NCBI RefSeq assembly: GCF_016863175.1 | Contig: NZ_BOOJ01000006.1 | Coordinates: 24,318-88,317 of the forward strand | Reading direction: 5' to 3' | DNA length: 64,000 nucleotides | Source of the DNA: Paraplanobispora siamensis | Lineage (GTDB): Bacteria; Actinomycetota; Actinomycetes; Streptosporangiales; Streptosporangiaceae | Part shown: piece by piece, positions 42,970 through 51,898 of the stretch | Layout of the letters: the number at the start of each line of letters is the position of its first letter | How positions within the stretch are numbered: the first letter of the stretch is position 1 | The notes under the pieces: model-generated | Seen by the model: only the letters and a program-made list of their open reading frames with translations | Told to the model about the DNA's origin: nothing | Database searches by the model: none | Made by a program: the position numbers and the translations under genes

Positions 42970-43653
42970 TCACCGGACGTTCTCCCCGGCGGTGCGGGAG
43001 TGGTGGATCCCGGCCGCGACGGCCACCGCCAGGACGGCGCCGGACAGCGGGGCGGCGACGAACAGCCAGAGCTGGTCGAGCCGCTCGCCTCCGGCGAAGA
43101 GGGCGGGGCCGACGGAACGGGCGGGGTTGACCGAGGCGCCGGTGAGCGGCAGACCCACCAGGGAGGCCGCCGCCAGCGCCGTGCCGACCGCGGGCGCCGT
43201 GGCGTGCCCGAGGGCGACGCGGTCGGTGACCAGCAGATAGGTCAGCACGACGAGCATGGTGAGCAGCGCCTCCAGGAGGAAGGCGCCGGTGCCGTTCACC
43301 GCCGAGCCGAAGCCGTTGGAGCCCAGGGCCTTGGTCCGGTCGGTGATCTCGCCGACGCTCAGCGTCAGCTTGAGCAGCGCCGCCCCCGCGACCCCGCCGA
43401 CCAGCTGCGCGCCGACGTAGCCCGCCGCCTCCGCCGCCCGCATGCGCCCGGACGCGAACACGCCCAGGGTCACGGCCGGGTTGACGTGACAGCCGGAGAC
43501 GGGCCCGATGCCGTGGGCGAGGGCGGCCAGGACCAGCCCGAAGGTGAGGGCCACCCCCATGGCGCCGATCTTGTCGATGGCGAAGACGGCGCTGCCGACG
43601 GCGAAGTAGACCAGGATGAACGTGCCGGCCAGCTCGGCCACGTATCGCTTCAT
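42970..43653 (-). CDS. Aquaporin/MIP-family channel
   Basis: 227 aa, six TM helices and two half-helices with NPA boxes at 58-60 (GCHVNPAVTLG) and 176-178 (ASVNPARSVGP). Length and lack of a long loop C resemble AqpZ rather than GlpF. Aligning by eye to AqpZ, the selectivity filter reads Phe38, Ser164, Ala173, Arg179, in place of Phe/His/Thr/Arg. A wider or less water-selective pore is possible. No glycerol genes adjoin. Confidence 0.92.
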   Translation of the reverse strand: MKRYVAELAGTFILVYFAVGSAVFAIDKIGAMGVALTFGLVLAALAHGIGPVSGCHVNPAVTLGVFASGRMRAAEAAGYVGAQLVGGVAGAALLKLTLSVGEITDRTKALGSNGFGSAVNGTGAFLLEALLTMLVVLTYLLVTDRVALGHATAPAVGTALAAASLVGLPLTGASVNPARSVGPALFAGGERLDQLWLFVAAPLSGAVLAVAVAAGIHHSRTAGENVR

Positions 43654-43722
43654 GTGATGCCCCCATGGGACGAATCGTGTCGATCGGTCGCCGGGGGGCT
43701 GATGTGGGAGAGGCCCGGAGGC

Positions 43723-44808
43723 TCACCCCGGAGGAGCGGTGGAGAGTTCTCCCAGAGTGACGGTGACGGTGGTGGTGGATCCGTCGGAGCGCAGGACCTC
43801 CACCTTGGCCTCGTCGCCGGGGTCGAGGGTGGCCAGCAGCTCGGACAGGGCCTGGGTGGTCGGGACCTCGGTGCCGTTGATCGAGACGATCACGTCGCCG
43901 GGCTCGATGCCCGCGCGCGCCGCGCCGCCGTTCGGGGACACCTCCACGACGCCGACGCCGGAGGGCCTGCCGTCGGGACCGGCCAGGGTCCGCACCGTGA
44001 CGCCGAGGGCGGCCCTGCGGGTGTTGGTGACCTCGCCGTTCTTGACGATCTGCTCGGCGATGTCGGTCGCGGTGTTGGACGGGATCGCGAAGCCGATGCC
44101 CGGGGCCGCTCCGCCGCCGAGCTCGGGGACGGTGGCCGCGAGGGTCGGGATGCCGATGACCTCGCCCGCGAGGTTGACCAGCGCGCCGCCGCTGTTGCCC
44201 GGGTTGATCGCGGCGGAGGTCTGGATGGCGTTGGTGATCGTGGCGCCGGGGGAGCCGGACTCCGAGGGCTCGGTCACCGTACGGCCCAGCGCGGAGACGA
44301 TGCCGTCGGTCACGCTGCTGCCCAGGCCGAGCGGGTTGCCCATGGCCAGCACGATCTGGCCGACCCGCAGCTTGGAGGAGTCACCGAAGGTGGCGGGCCT
44401 GAGCCCGCTGGGATCGTCCACCTTGATCACGGCCAGGTCGCCGAGCGGGAAGGAGGCGACCAGCCGCGCCTCGCGGGGGGCGCCGCCGCTGGCGAGGGAC
44501 ACCTGGAACCGCCGGGCGTTCCCCACCACGTGGGCGTTGGTCACGATGTGACCTGAGGTGTCGTAGATGACTCCCGAACCCAGGCCGCTCTCGGTGTTGA
44601 TCTGCACGATGGACGGCAGCACGCCCGCGATGACCTTCTCGTAGGCCGACTCCAGGGCGACGGGGTCGGTCACGGCGGGGGAGCCGGCAGCGGTGGTGGC
44701 GGCGACCGGGCGGGGAGACTGCGAGTTCGCACTGCATCCCGTGAGCGCGACGGCCGCCGCGGCGAGCAGCGCCAGTGGTGCCGATGGTCTTCCCATGCGG
44801 CCTACCAT
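43723..44808 (-). CDS. HtrA/DegP-like serine protease lipoprotein with PDZ domain
   Basis: 361 aa. Lipobox VALTGC (Cys25) after a short basic start, Ser/Thr/Ala linker, trypsin-like domain with His93 (TNAHVVG), Asp124 (GDLAVIKV) and Ser206 (INPGNSGGAL), then a C-terminal PDZ domain (about 265-350, VVEVSPNGGAARAGIEPGDVIVSINGTEV). An extracytoplasmic protein-quality protease anchored by lipid instead of a TM helix. ATG 44808 lies seven bases after the acyl-CoA synthetase stop with GCGGGG before it; ATG 44796 is an alternative. Probably co-transcribed with the synthetase. Confidence 0.92.
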   Translation of the reverse strand: MVGRMGRPSAPLALLAAAAVALTGCSANSQSPRPVAATTAAGSPAVTDPVALESAYEKVIAGVLPSIVQINTESGLGSGVIYDTSGHIVTNAHVVGNARRFQVSLASGGAPREARLVASFPLGDLAVIKVDDPSGLRPATFGDSSKLRVGQIVLAMGNPLGLGSSVTDGIVSALGRTVTEPSESGSPGATITNAIQTSAAINPGNSGGALVNLAGEVIGIPTLAATVPELGGGAAPGIGFAIPSNTATDIAEQIVKNGEVTNTRRAALGVTVRTLAGPDGRPSGVGVVEVSPNGGAARAGIEPGDVIVSINGTEVPTTQALSELLATLDPGDEAKVEVLRSDGSTTTVTVTLGELSTAPPG

Positions 44809-44815
44809 TCCCCGC

Positions 44816-46297
44816 TTATGACGAAAGATACGCCTCCCGGAGAGAGGTGCGGCTGAGCTTTCCGGTCGGCGTGCGCGGGAGCTGCTCACGGTACTCGACG
44901 ACCCTGGGATGCTTGAGCCGGGCGAGTCTGCCGGCGCAGTGCTCCAGCAGATCCGCGGTGAGGTCCGGGCCGGGCTCGGCGCCGGGCGCGGGCTGGACCA
45001 GGGCGACGACCCGGTGCCCCCACTCGGGGTCCGGCACGCCGATCACCGCCACGTCCGCGACCGAGGGATGCTCCTGGAGCACGGCCTCGATCTCGGCGGG
45101 ATAGATGTTGACCCCGCCCGAGATGATCAGATCGGTGCGCCGGTCGCACAGGAACAGATAGCCGTCCTCGTCGAGATAGCCGATGTCGCCCGGGGTGTAC
45201 AGGTTCCCGAGCATCGATGAGGCGGTCTTGGACGGGTCACCGTGGTACTCGAAGCGGTTGACGCCGCCGATGTAGACCATGCCGGGCTCGCCCGCGGGCG
45301 CCTCCTGCCCGTCGTCGCCGACGATGACGAACCGCATGCCGTCGATCGCCCGGCCCACGGTGCCGGGCCTGGCCAGCCACTCCTCGGAGGAGACCATCGT
45401 GGCCACGGCGGCCTCGGTCGAGCCGTAGTACTCCCACACCACCGGGCCGAGCCAGTCGATCATCGCCTTCTTGGTGGCGGGCGGGCAGGGGGCGGCGCCG
45501 TGGTACAGGTGCGTGAGGGACGACAGGTCGTAGGAGTCCCTGACCTCGGCGGGCAGCGCGAGCAGCCGGTGGAACATCGTCGGGACCATGAACGCGTTGG
45601 TCACCCGGTGGCGCTCGACCAGCCGCAGGACCTCCTCGGGGTCGAAGCGCTCGGTCACCACCACCGTGTGCCCGTACTGCAGCGCCATCATGGCCTGGCC
45701 GTACGGGGCGGAGTGGTAGAGCTGGGACAGCACCAGGTGCACGCCGTCGGCCGGCAGCCCGAAGTGCCGCCAGCTCTTGCGCATCAGGATGGGATAGAGG
45801 TCCTCGGGGCTGAGCTCGATCAGCCGCCTGCGCACGCCCTTGGGCCTGCCGGTGGTGCCCGAGGTGTAGAGCATCATCGATCCGGCGCGGCGGGCGGCGG
45901 GCGGGTCGGCCGGCTGTCCCGCGGCGATCGCGTCGACCTCCTCGAACCCGCCGGGCACGGCCTCGGCGTACCGCCCGCAGCCGACCACCGCGCGCGCCGC
46001 GCAGTCGGTGACGATGTAACCGATCTCCTCGGCGGTGTAGTGCCAGTTGACCGGGACGTGGTAGGCGCCGATCTGGTAGGTCGCGAGCATCATGGTGATC
46101 GCGTCGACGCCGTTGGGCAGGACCGTCACCACGGCCTCACCCGGGACGACGCCGCGGGCGACCAGGCCGTTGGAGACCCGGTTGACCCGGTCGTGCAGCT
46201 CGCCGTACGTCACGGTGGCGCCGTCCCCGGCGGTGCCGCTCCCGATGACGGCGACCCGGCCGGGGTCGGCGGCGGCGATCTCGTAGAAGCCCCTCAT
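44816..46297 (-). CDS. Acyl-CoA synthetase (FadD-like, AMP-forming)
   Basis: 493 aa, ANL superfamily. P-loop-like motif MMLYTSGTTGRPKG (A3), YYGSTEA (A5), TPGDIGYLDEDGYLFLCDRRTDLIISGG (A7/A8) and the catalytic Lys in PRTPTGKLSRTSLRE. Activates a carboxylic acid to its CoA thioester via an acyl-adenylate; chain type unknown. ATG 46297 is chosen because TATGGT lies at leaderless spacing (seven bases) and no ribosome site precedes any candidate; ATGs at 46309 and 46321 are alternatives. An operator adjoins the -10 box and is shared with the fused dehydrogenase gene. Confidence 0.92.
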   Translation of the reverse strand: MRGFYEIAAADPGRVAVIGSGTAGDGATVTYGELHDRVNRVSNGLVARGVVPGEAVVTVLPNGVDAITMMLATYQIGAYHVPVNWHYTAEEIGYIVTDCAARAVVGCGRYAEAVPGGFEEVDAIAAGQPADPPAARRAGSMMLYTSGTTGRPKGVRRRLIELSPEDLYPILMRKSWRHFGLPADGVHLVLSQLYHSAPYGQAMMALQYGHTVVVTERFDPEEVLRLVERHRVTNAFMVPTMFHRLLALPAEVRDSYDLSSLTHLYHGAAPCPPATKKAMIDWLGPVVWEYYGSTEAAVATMVSSEEWLARPGTVGRAIDGMRFVIVGDDGQEAPAGEPGMVYIGGVNRFEYHGDPSKTASSMLGNLYTPGDIGYLDEDGYLFLCDRRTDLIISGGVNIYPAEIEAVLQEHPSVADVAVIGVPDPEWGHRVVALVQPAPGAEPGPDLTADLLEHCAGRLARLKHPRVVEYREQLPRTPTGKLSRTSLREAYLSS

Positions 46298-46304
46298 GAG
46301 CGCG

Positions 46305-46324
46305 ACCATACAGAACGACATTCT
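46305..46324 (-). promoter_or_regulatory. Acyl-CoA synthetase promoter -10 with adjacent operator
   Basis: On the minus strand TATGGT (46310-46305) is seven bases from ATG 46297. Directly upstream is AGAAT-GTC-GTTCT (46324-46312), inside a longer inverted repeat ACAGAA/TTCTGT at 46310-46326. The half-sites match those of the site at 47645-47657. Confidence 0.55.
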
Positions 46325-46417
46325 GTTCAGGGAAGGGGAAATGTCGTCACCTGCAGGTATGTGAGTGACATGGCAGATCAGTGGGGAGATGCGGTGTATC
46401 GATCACGTCATGTGGCA

Positions 46418-46430
46418 TAGCCTGGCAGCC
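46418..46430 (+). promoter_or_regulatory. Leaderless-type promoter of the membrane-protein gene
   Basis: TAGCCT (46418-46423) seven bases before ATG 46431, no ribosome site. Confidence 0.45.
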
Positions 46431-47630
46431 ATGGCGGACGTCGGCGGTCCCCCCTCCGGGCGCTCTCATGACAGATATGTCCCTTCGTACGATGCGCCCA
46501 CGGCGCCCATCCCCGCCATTCCCTCCGACGATGGAGCGATGATCACTCCTCGCGTGCCCCGCCGGTTCCCCATCGGGGACGGTGAGGAGACCGTCCTGGT
46601 GCCCCGGATCCCGCCCGCCGCCCCGCCTTCCGTCCCGCCGGCCGGGAAGTCCCCCGAGGTGGAGGAGTCTTCCGAGCTCTCCGCGGGTGCGCCGCCCGCC
46701 TCGCAGGACATGACCCCTCCCTCTCCCGTGCGGCGGCCCGCCCCGCCCGCCCCGGAGGCGGGAGCCCGTGCCGCGGAGGACACGACCTCTCCGGTACGGC
46801 GGCCCGCGCCGCTGGGTGAAGGGCCCGCTGGACCGTTCCGTTCCGGCGGCGCGGCCGGTCCGCAGGGGCCGGGGCGGCCGGGGCTCGGCTCCAGGCTGCT
46901 GCTGCGCATCGGGGACATCCCGATCAAGGTGGTCTACAGCCTCGGCGCCGCGCTGGCCACCGCCCTGGCGGTGTTCCTGATCTTCGTGATCTTCTCCGGC
47001 GACGAGCCCGCCGACCCGTCGCCGCAGCGCCAGGCCCAGAATGCCTCCGCCGCGCCCGCCACCCCGGTGCCCAGCGCCCCGGCGATCACGTTGCCCAAGC
47101 TCCCGAAGGCGACGCCGCTCAAGACGCTGCCCGGCACGCCCAGCGTGGTGGTCGGCAGCGTGACCGACTCCAAGGCCGCGATCACCTACTTCAGGCTCGG
47201 CGCGCCGTGGAAGGTCGCCTCGGTCTCGCCGTTCTCCGCGGGCCAGCGGGTGGGCGGCTCGCGGCTGCCGCGCACGCTCGCGGTCTCGGCGCTGCTGCCC
47301 GGCGAGAAGCCCAGGGCCGACCTGGAGACCGACGCCGACTTCCGCAAGGCGGCGGTGACCGCCGTGCGGTGGTCGGTTCGCAACTATCACCCCACGGGTA
47401 GCAAGGTCACCTGGACCGCCTCGCAGCGGCTGGCGACCGGCAAGGGATGGGTGCTCGGCTACCGCGTCGCCTATGAGATCGACGGCAGGAAGCGCAGCTC
47501 GCAGGCCGCGCTGGCGCTGATCGACATCGGCCAGCGCAAGCCCGCCATGCTGTTCGTCACCGTCCCGGACACCCGCAAGCAGCTCTGGGCGGACATCGCA
47601 CCCCTGGTGGCCAGTGCCCGAGCGTTGTGA
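46431..47630 (+). CDS. Single-pass membrane protein with proline-rich cytoplasmic region
   Basis: 399 aa. The first ~150 residues are Pro/Ala-rich and disordered with repeated SPVRRPAP units, followed by one TM helix (about 164-184, SLGAALATALAVFLIFVIF). The extracellular part has a Pro/Ala linker and a folded domain of ~170 residues (TYFRLGAPWKVASVSPFSAG, VTWTASQRLATGKGWVLGYRVAYEIDG). No catalytic motif recognised. ATG 46431 chosen from the -10 box at leaderless spacing and because the upstream in-frame extension looks non-coding. Unknown function. Confidence 0.75.
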   Translation: MADVGGPPSGRSHDRYVPSYDAPTAPIPAIPSDDGAMITPRVPRRFPIGDGEETVLVPRIPPAAPPSVPPAGKSPEVEESSELSAGAPPASQDMTPPSPVRRPAPPAPEAGARAAEDTTSPVRRPAPLGEGPAGPFRSGGAAGPQGPGRPGLGSRLLLRIGDIPIKVVYSLGAALATALAVFLIFVIFSGDEPADPSPQRQAQNASAAPATPVPSAPAITLPKLPKATPLKTLPGTPSVVVGSVTDSKAAITYFRLGAPWKVASVSPFSAGQRVGGSRLPRTLAVSALLPGEKPRADLETDADFRKAAVTAVRWSVRNYHPTGSKVTWTASQRLATGKGWVLGYRVAYEIDGRKRSSQAALALIDIGQRKPAMLFVTVPDTRKQLWADIAPLVASARAL

Positions 47631-47644
47631 CGGAAGTAGCTTCT

Positions 47645-47657
47645 AGAATATGGTTCT
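47645..47657 (+). promoter_or_regulatory. Operator with embedded -10 before the fused acyl-CoA dehydrogenase
   Basis: AGAAT-ATG-GTTCT, same half-sites and spacing as the acyl-CoA synthetase operator. TATGGT at 47649-47654 is a -10 candidate identical to that of the synthetase; the leader to ATG 47685 contains GGAGG. Confidence 0.55.
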
Positions 47658-47684
47658 GCCACTGAACCGTTTCTGGAGGCTGTC

Positions 47685-49907
47685 ATGGCGATCGGGTTGA
47701 GCGAGGAGCACGAGGCGCTCCGCGAGTCGGTGAGCGGCTGGGCCGAGCGCAACATTCCGTCCGAGGTCGTACGGGCCGCCGTCGCGGCCGACGGGGAGGA
47801 GCGCCCCGGCTTCTGGTCCGGCCTGGCCGACCAGGGCCTGCTCGGGCTGCACATCCCGGAGGAGCACGGCGGCAGCGGGTACGGCCTGCTGGAGACGGCC
47901 GTGGCCGTCGAGGCCCTCGGCGAGCGGGTCGCGCCCGGTCCCTACGTCCCCACGGTCCTGGCCAGCGCCGCCATCCTCGCCTCCGACGGCAAGGCCCACG
48001 CCGAGCTGCTGCCCGGTCTCGCCGACGGCACGCTGACCGGCGCGGTCGCGCTGTCCGGATCGATCTCCGGCACCCGGGGCGAGGACGGCGCGCTGACCGT
48101 CGGCGGCTCCGCCGAGACCGTGCTCGGCGGCGCGCTCGCCGACGTCCTGGTGCTCCCGGTGAGCACCGACCGGGGCGAGGAGTGGGTCGCGGTGGACGCC
48201 TCCGCGGCGACCGTGACGCCGATCAAGTCGCTGGACGTCACCCGCGGCGTGGCGAAGATCGAGCTCGACGGGGTGACCGTGCCCGCCGGGCGGGTCCTCG
48301 ACGGGCTGGAGGGCCCCGCCGTACTGAACCTGGCCGCGATCCTGCTGGGCGCCGAGGCCGCGGGCGTCGCGTCGTGGTGCGTGACCGCCGCGGCCGAGTA
48401 CGCCAAGGTACGCGTGCAGTTCGGCCGCCCGATCGGCCAGTTCCAGGGGGTCAAGCACAAGGCCGCCAGGATGCTCGTCGCCCTGGAGCAGGCCCGCGCC
48501 ACGGTGTGGGACGCCGCCAGGGCCGCCGGGCGGGCGGGCGACGGCGTCTCGGAGGACGAGCTGTCCTACGCCGTCTCGATCGCCGGCGTGGTGGCCCCCG
48601 ACGCCGCCGTGCAGTGCGCCAAGGACGCCGTCCAGATCTTCGGCGGCATCGGCTACACCTACGAGCACGACGCCCACCTCTACTACCGCCGCGCCCTGAC
48701 CCTGCGCGCCCTGCTCGGCCCCGGCGCCGAATGGGCCGAGTCGGTCGCCTCGCTCGCGCTGCGCGGCGTCTCCCGCGAGATGGAGATCGAGCTGCCGGAG
48801 GACGCCGCCGCGCTACGCGAGTCGATCCGCGCGGAGATCGCCGAGATCGCGAAGCTGGAGGGCCAGGAGCAGAAGCGGGCGCTGGCCGAGGGCGGGTTCG
48901 TCATGTCCCACCTGCCCAGGCCGTGGGGCCGCGACGCCAAGCCGCTGGAGCAGGTGCTCATCCTCCAGGAGCTCAAGGCCGCCCGGGTCAAGCTCCCGCA
49001 GATGATCATCGGCGCCTGGGTGGTGCCGTCGATCGCCATGTACGGCACGCCCGAGCAGCAGGAGCGCTTCCTGCCCAAGACGCTCAGCGGCGAGATGATC
49101 TGGTGCCAGCTGTTCTCCGAGCCGGGCGCCGGGTCCGACCTCGCCTCGCTGCAGATGAAGGCCGAGAAGGTCGAGGGCGGCTGGAAGCTCAACGGCCAGA
49201 AGATCTGGACCTCGGTGGCGCACTTCGCCGAGTGGGGCATCTGCATCGCCCGCAACTCCTCCGAGGGCTCCAAGCACGACGGCATCACCTACTTCCTGGT
49301 GGACATGAAGGCCCCGGGCGTCACCGTCCGGCCGCTGACCGAGATGACCGGGGAGAACCTGTTCAACGAGGTCTTCCTCGACGACGTGTTCGTCCCGGAC
49401 GAGCTGGTCGTCGGCGAGGTCGGCCAGGGCTGGAAGGTCGCCCGCAACACCCTGTCCAACGAGCGCGTCTCGCTCTCGTCGGGCTCGGGCGGCACCGGCG
49501 CCTCCGTGCCCGACCTGATCGGGCTGGCCGGCCGGCTGGGCCACGAGCTGACCCCGGCCGAGCGCCAGGAGGTGGCCCGCGTGGTCTGCGAGGGGCACTC
49601 GATCAACGCCCTGGGCCTGCGGGTGACGCTGAAGCAGCTCACCGGCGGCGAGCCGGGCGCCGACGCCTCGGTCCGCAAGCTGGTGTCCACCTCGCACGCC
49701 CAGCACGTCTCCGAGTGCGCGGTCGGCCTGCTCGGCACCTCCGCGGTCGTCGCCGCCGACATGAAGCTCGGCGACCCCGGATACTGGAACCGCGCCGTGC
49801 TCGCCACCCGCGCCATGACGATCTACGGCGGCACCACCGAGGTGCAGCTCAACATCATCGGTGAGCGCATGCTCGGCCTGCCCCGGGACCCCGAGCCGGG
49901 CAAGTAG
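47685..49907 (+). CDS. Fused two-domain acyl-CoA dehydrogenase (FadE34-like)
   Basis: 740 aa, about twice the usual length, with two acyl-CoA dehydrogenase modules. Module 1 (about 1-375): LSEEHEALRESVSGWAERN, LGLHIPEEHGGSGYGLLETAVAVEALGE, QFGRPIGQFQGVKHKAARM, FGGIGYTYEHDAHLYYRRA. Module 2 (about 380-740): FSEPGAGSDLASLQ, GQKIWTS, TEMTGENLFNEVFLDDVFVPDELVVG, IYGGTTEVQLNIIGERMLGLPRD. Mycobacterial FadE34, which dehydrogenates steroid side-chain CoA esters, has the same fused plan; that supports sterol or branched acyl-CoA oxidation here, without proof. FAD-dependent and cytoplasmic. Possible coordinate control with the upstream acyl-CoA synthetase. Confidence 0.9.
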   Translation: MAIGLSEEHEALRESVSGWAERNIPSEVVRAAVAADGEERPGFWSGLADQGLLGLHIPEEHGGSGYGLLETAVAVEALGERVAPGPYVPTVLASAAILASDGKAHAELLPGLADGTLTGAVALSGSISGTRGEDGALTVGGSAETVLGGALADVLVLPVSTDRGEEWVAVDASAATVTPIKSLDVTRGVAKIELDGVTVPAGRVLDGLEGPAVLNLAAILLGAEAAGVASWCVTAAAEYAKVRVQFGRPIGQFQGVKHKAARMLVALEQARATVWDAARAAGRAGDGVSEDELSYAVSIAGVVAPDAAVQCAKDAVQIFGGIGYTYEHDAHLYYRRALTLRALLGPGAEWAESVASLALRGVSREMEIELPEDAAALRESIRAEIAEIAKLEGQEQKRALAEGGFVMSHLPRPWGRDAKPLEQVLILQELKAARVKLPQMIIGAWVVPSIAMYGTPEQQERFLPKTLSGEMIWCQLFSEPGAGSDLASLQMKAEKVEGGWKLNGQKIWTSVAHFAEWGICIARNSSEGSKHDGITYFLVDMKAPGVTVRPLTEMTGENLFNEVFLDDVFVPDELVVGEVGQGWKVARNTLSNERVSLSSGSGGTGASVPDLIGLAGRLGHELTPAERQEVARVVCEGHSINALGLRVTLKQLTGGEPGADASVRKLVSTSHAQHVSECAVGLLGTSAVVAADMKLGDPGYWNRAVLATRAMTIYGGTTEVQLNIIGERMLGLPRDPEPGK

Positions 49908-50026
49908 CGGTCCGACGCCGGTCGTCCGGACAGCGGCGGCCCCGGCCTCCCGCCGGCCCCGGCCTCCCGCCGGGTCCGCCGCCGTACGGTCCGCCGCCGT
50001 ACGGTCCGGCGGCGTGCGGGCTGTCA

Positions 50027-50040
50027 TAGGGTCTGGCGAT
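50027..50040 (+). promoter_or_regulatory. Leaderless-type promoter of the envelope-cluster first gene
   Basis: TAGGGT (50027-50032) eight bases before ATG 50041, without ribosome site. Confidence 0.45.
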
Positions 50041-51633
50041 ATGCGGACAGAATGGGGCGAAGCGGCGAGACGGTTCGCCCCTGCCCTGCTCGGGCTGCTG
50101 CTCGGCGTGCTGGCCCTGTGGCCCGCGCTGGGGCCCGGGTTCGTTCTCCGCTACGACATGGTGTTCGTGCCGGACCCGCCGCTCGTCCTGCCCGGACAGG
50201 GCTTCCCCCGCGCCGTGCCCAGCGACCTCGTGGTCGCCCTGCTGTCCCGGGTGGTGCCCGCGGAGGCGGTGCAGAAGGCGTTCCTGCTCGGGATATTCGT
50301 GCTGGCCGCGTCGGGCGCCGCCGCGCTCGTGCCCTCCCGCCGGCTCGGGCCGCGCCTGGTCGCGGCGGCCTTCTACGCCTGGAACGCCTACCTCGCCCAG
50401 CGACTCCTGCTCGGGCAGTGGGCCCTGCTGCTGGGCGTGGCCGGGCTGCCCTGGGCGGTGCGGGCCGTCTGCCTCGGCGGACGCCTGCGGCTCGCGGCCG
50501 CCCTGGTCCCCGCGGCGGTGGGCGGCTTCCAGGCCATGCTGGTCTCCGCCGTGGCGGTGCTCGCCACCGCGGCGACGGCCCCGGCCCCGGCTCCCGTAAC
50601 GCGGGCGCGGCGGACGGGGGAGGCCGCGCTGATCATGGGCGGGCTGAGCCTGCCCTGGCTGGTGCCCGCCCTGCTGAGCGGGGCCACCACCGACCCCGCC
50701 GGAGTGGACGCCTTCGCGGCCCGCGCCGACGGGCCCTTCGGCGTGGCCGGCAGTCTGCTGGGGCTGGGCGGCATCTGGAACGCGCACGCGACGGTGCCCG
50801 GCCAGTACTCCTGGTGGTCGGCGGGCGTGCGCCTGGCCCTGGCCGCGGTCGCCGTCTGGGGTTTCGTACGGCTGCGCGCGGCCGGGAGGGGCGGGCGGTC
50901 CCGGACGGAGGACGGCGGCGTGCCGTACTGGACGGGACTGGCCGTGGCGGCGGGGGCCGGGCTGGGGGTGGCGTGCCTGGGGGCTTTCGCGCCCGGCCTG
51001 CTCAAGGCCCTGGTCGGGTGGTGGCCGGGGTTCGGGACGATCCGCGACGGGCAGCTCCACCTGGCGCCGTTCGCCCTGCTCCAGGCCGTCGGCCTGGCCA
51101 CGGCCGCGGACCGGTGGACGGCCCGGCCCGTCGCCGCCCCGCGCGCCGTCGCGGCGGTCGCGGTGGCGGTGCCGGTCCTGGTGCTGCCGACCTTCGCCCT
51201 GGGGGCGTTCGGCAGGCTCGCGGCGGTGCCGTACCCGCAGGAGTGGCGGCGGGTCCAGGAGATCGTGAACGGCGACCCGGCCCCGGGGGCGCTGCTGTCG
51301 CTGCCGTGGGGCGCGCACCGGGCGTTCGGGTGGAACGGCGGGCGGGTGGTCCTCGACCCGGCGACCAAGCTCTTCGGGCGGCGGGTGATCTGGAACGACG
51401 AGCTGCTCGTGGGACTGCCGGGCGGCGGCCGGATCCGCGTCGCGGCCGAGGACCCGCTGGCCGCGAAGGCGGGCGCCGCGCTTCGGACGGGGGCGGAGGA
51501 CCGGGTGCGGGCCCTGGCCCGGCTCGGCGTCCGCTACGTTCTGACCCGCCCCAGCGATAACACGTTCCAAGACGCTCTGACCGTGTTCGAGGGTCCGGAA
51601 CTGCGCCTCATACGCCTCGACAGCCCCTTATGA
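50041..51633 (+). CDS. Polytopic membrane protein, GT-C/AftD-neighbour type
   Basis: 530 aa with about 10-12 hydrophobic segments; N-terminus ALLGLLLGVLALWPALGPGFVLRYDMVFVPDPPL has an acidic residue in the first extracytoplasmic loop as in GT-C enzymes. The C-terminal ~130 residues are soluble (EWRRVQEIVNGDPAPGALLSLPWG, LGVRYVLTRPSDNTFQDALTVFEGPELRLIRL), resembling the external part of AftD and YfhO-type proteins. It leads the AftD cluster; in mycobacteria a conserved membrane protein (Rv0235c) neighbours AftD. Probable envelope glycosyltransferase, acceptor unknown. Confidence 0.72.
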   Translation: MRTEWGEAARRFAPALLGLLLGVLALWPALGPGFVLRYDMVFVPDPPLVLPGQGFPRAVPSDLVVALLSRVVPAEAVQKAFLLGIFVLAASGAAALVPSRRLGPRLVAAAFYAWNAYLAQRLLLGQWALLLGVAGLPWAVRAVCLGGRLRLAAALVPAAVGGFQAMLVSAVAVLATAATAPAPAPVTRARRTGEAALIMGGLSLPWLVPALLSGATTDPAGVDAFAARADGPFGVAGSLLGLGGIWNAHATVPGQYSWWSAGVRLALAAVAVWGFVRLRAAGRGGRSRTEDGGVPYWTGLAVAAGAGLGVACLGAFAPGLLKALVGWWPGFGTIRDGQLHLAPFALLQAVGLATAADRWTARPVAAPRAVAAVAVAVPVLVLPTFALGAFGRLAAVPYPQEWRRVQEIVNGDPAPGALLSLPWGAHRAFGWNGGRVVLDPATKLFGRRVIWNDELLVGLPGGGRIRVAAEDPLAAKAGAALRTGAEDRVRALARLGVRYVLTRPSDNTFQDALTVFEGPELRLIRLDSPL

Positions 51634-51766
51634 CCCGAGCATCCCCCCAGCTCTACGGAGTACCGGAGGGTAACTTGCTTTGTCACGGTTTTACTAACTC
51701 TATGGCCTATGAGGTGGATCACGTTCTACTCTCGGCACACTGTCCGAATCTTGGAGGGAGTGTCCA

Positions 51767-51898
51767 GTGATACGAGTGCTCGTTGCACTGGCCGTCGGAG
51801 CGGTACTTGCGGTCGGCGCCTCCGCGGCAGTTCTGAACGTTGCCGCGCCCACGCCGGAGCCCCCGAACCGGCCGCTGTACAACTACGGCGACAAGTGA
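51767..51898 (+). CDS. DUF2613 small exported protein
   Basis: 43 aa. GTG 51767 follows GGAGGG. Sequence begins IRVLVALAVGAVLAVGASAAV, a hydrophobic export or anchor segment, and ends PTPEPPNRPLYNYGDK, the DUF2613 signature. In mycobacteria a similar mini-protein (Rv0236A) is encoded beside aftD, as here. Its stop codon forms the first base pairs of the terminator that follows. Function unknown; its conserved linkage suggests an accessory of AftD. Confidence 0.85.
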   Translation: MIRVLVALAVGAVLAVGASAAVLNVAAPTPEPPNRPLYNYGDK

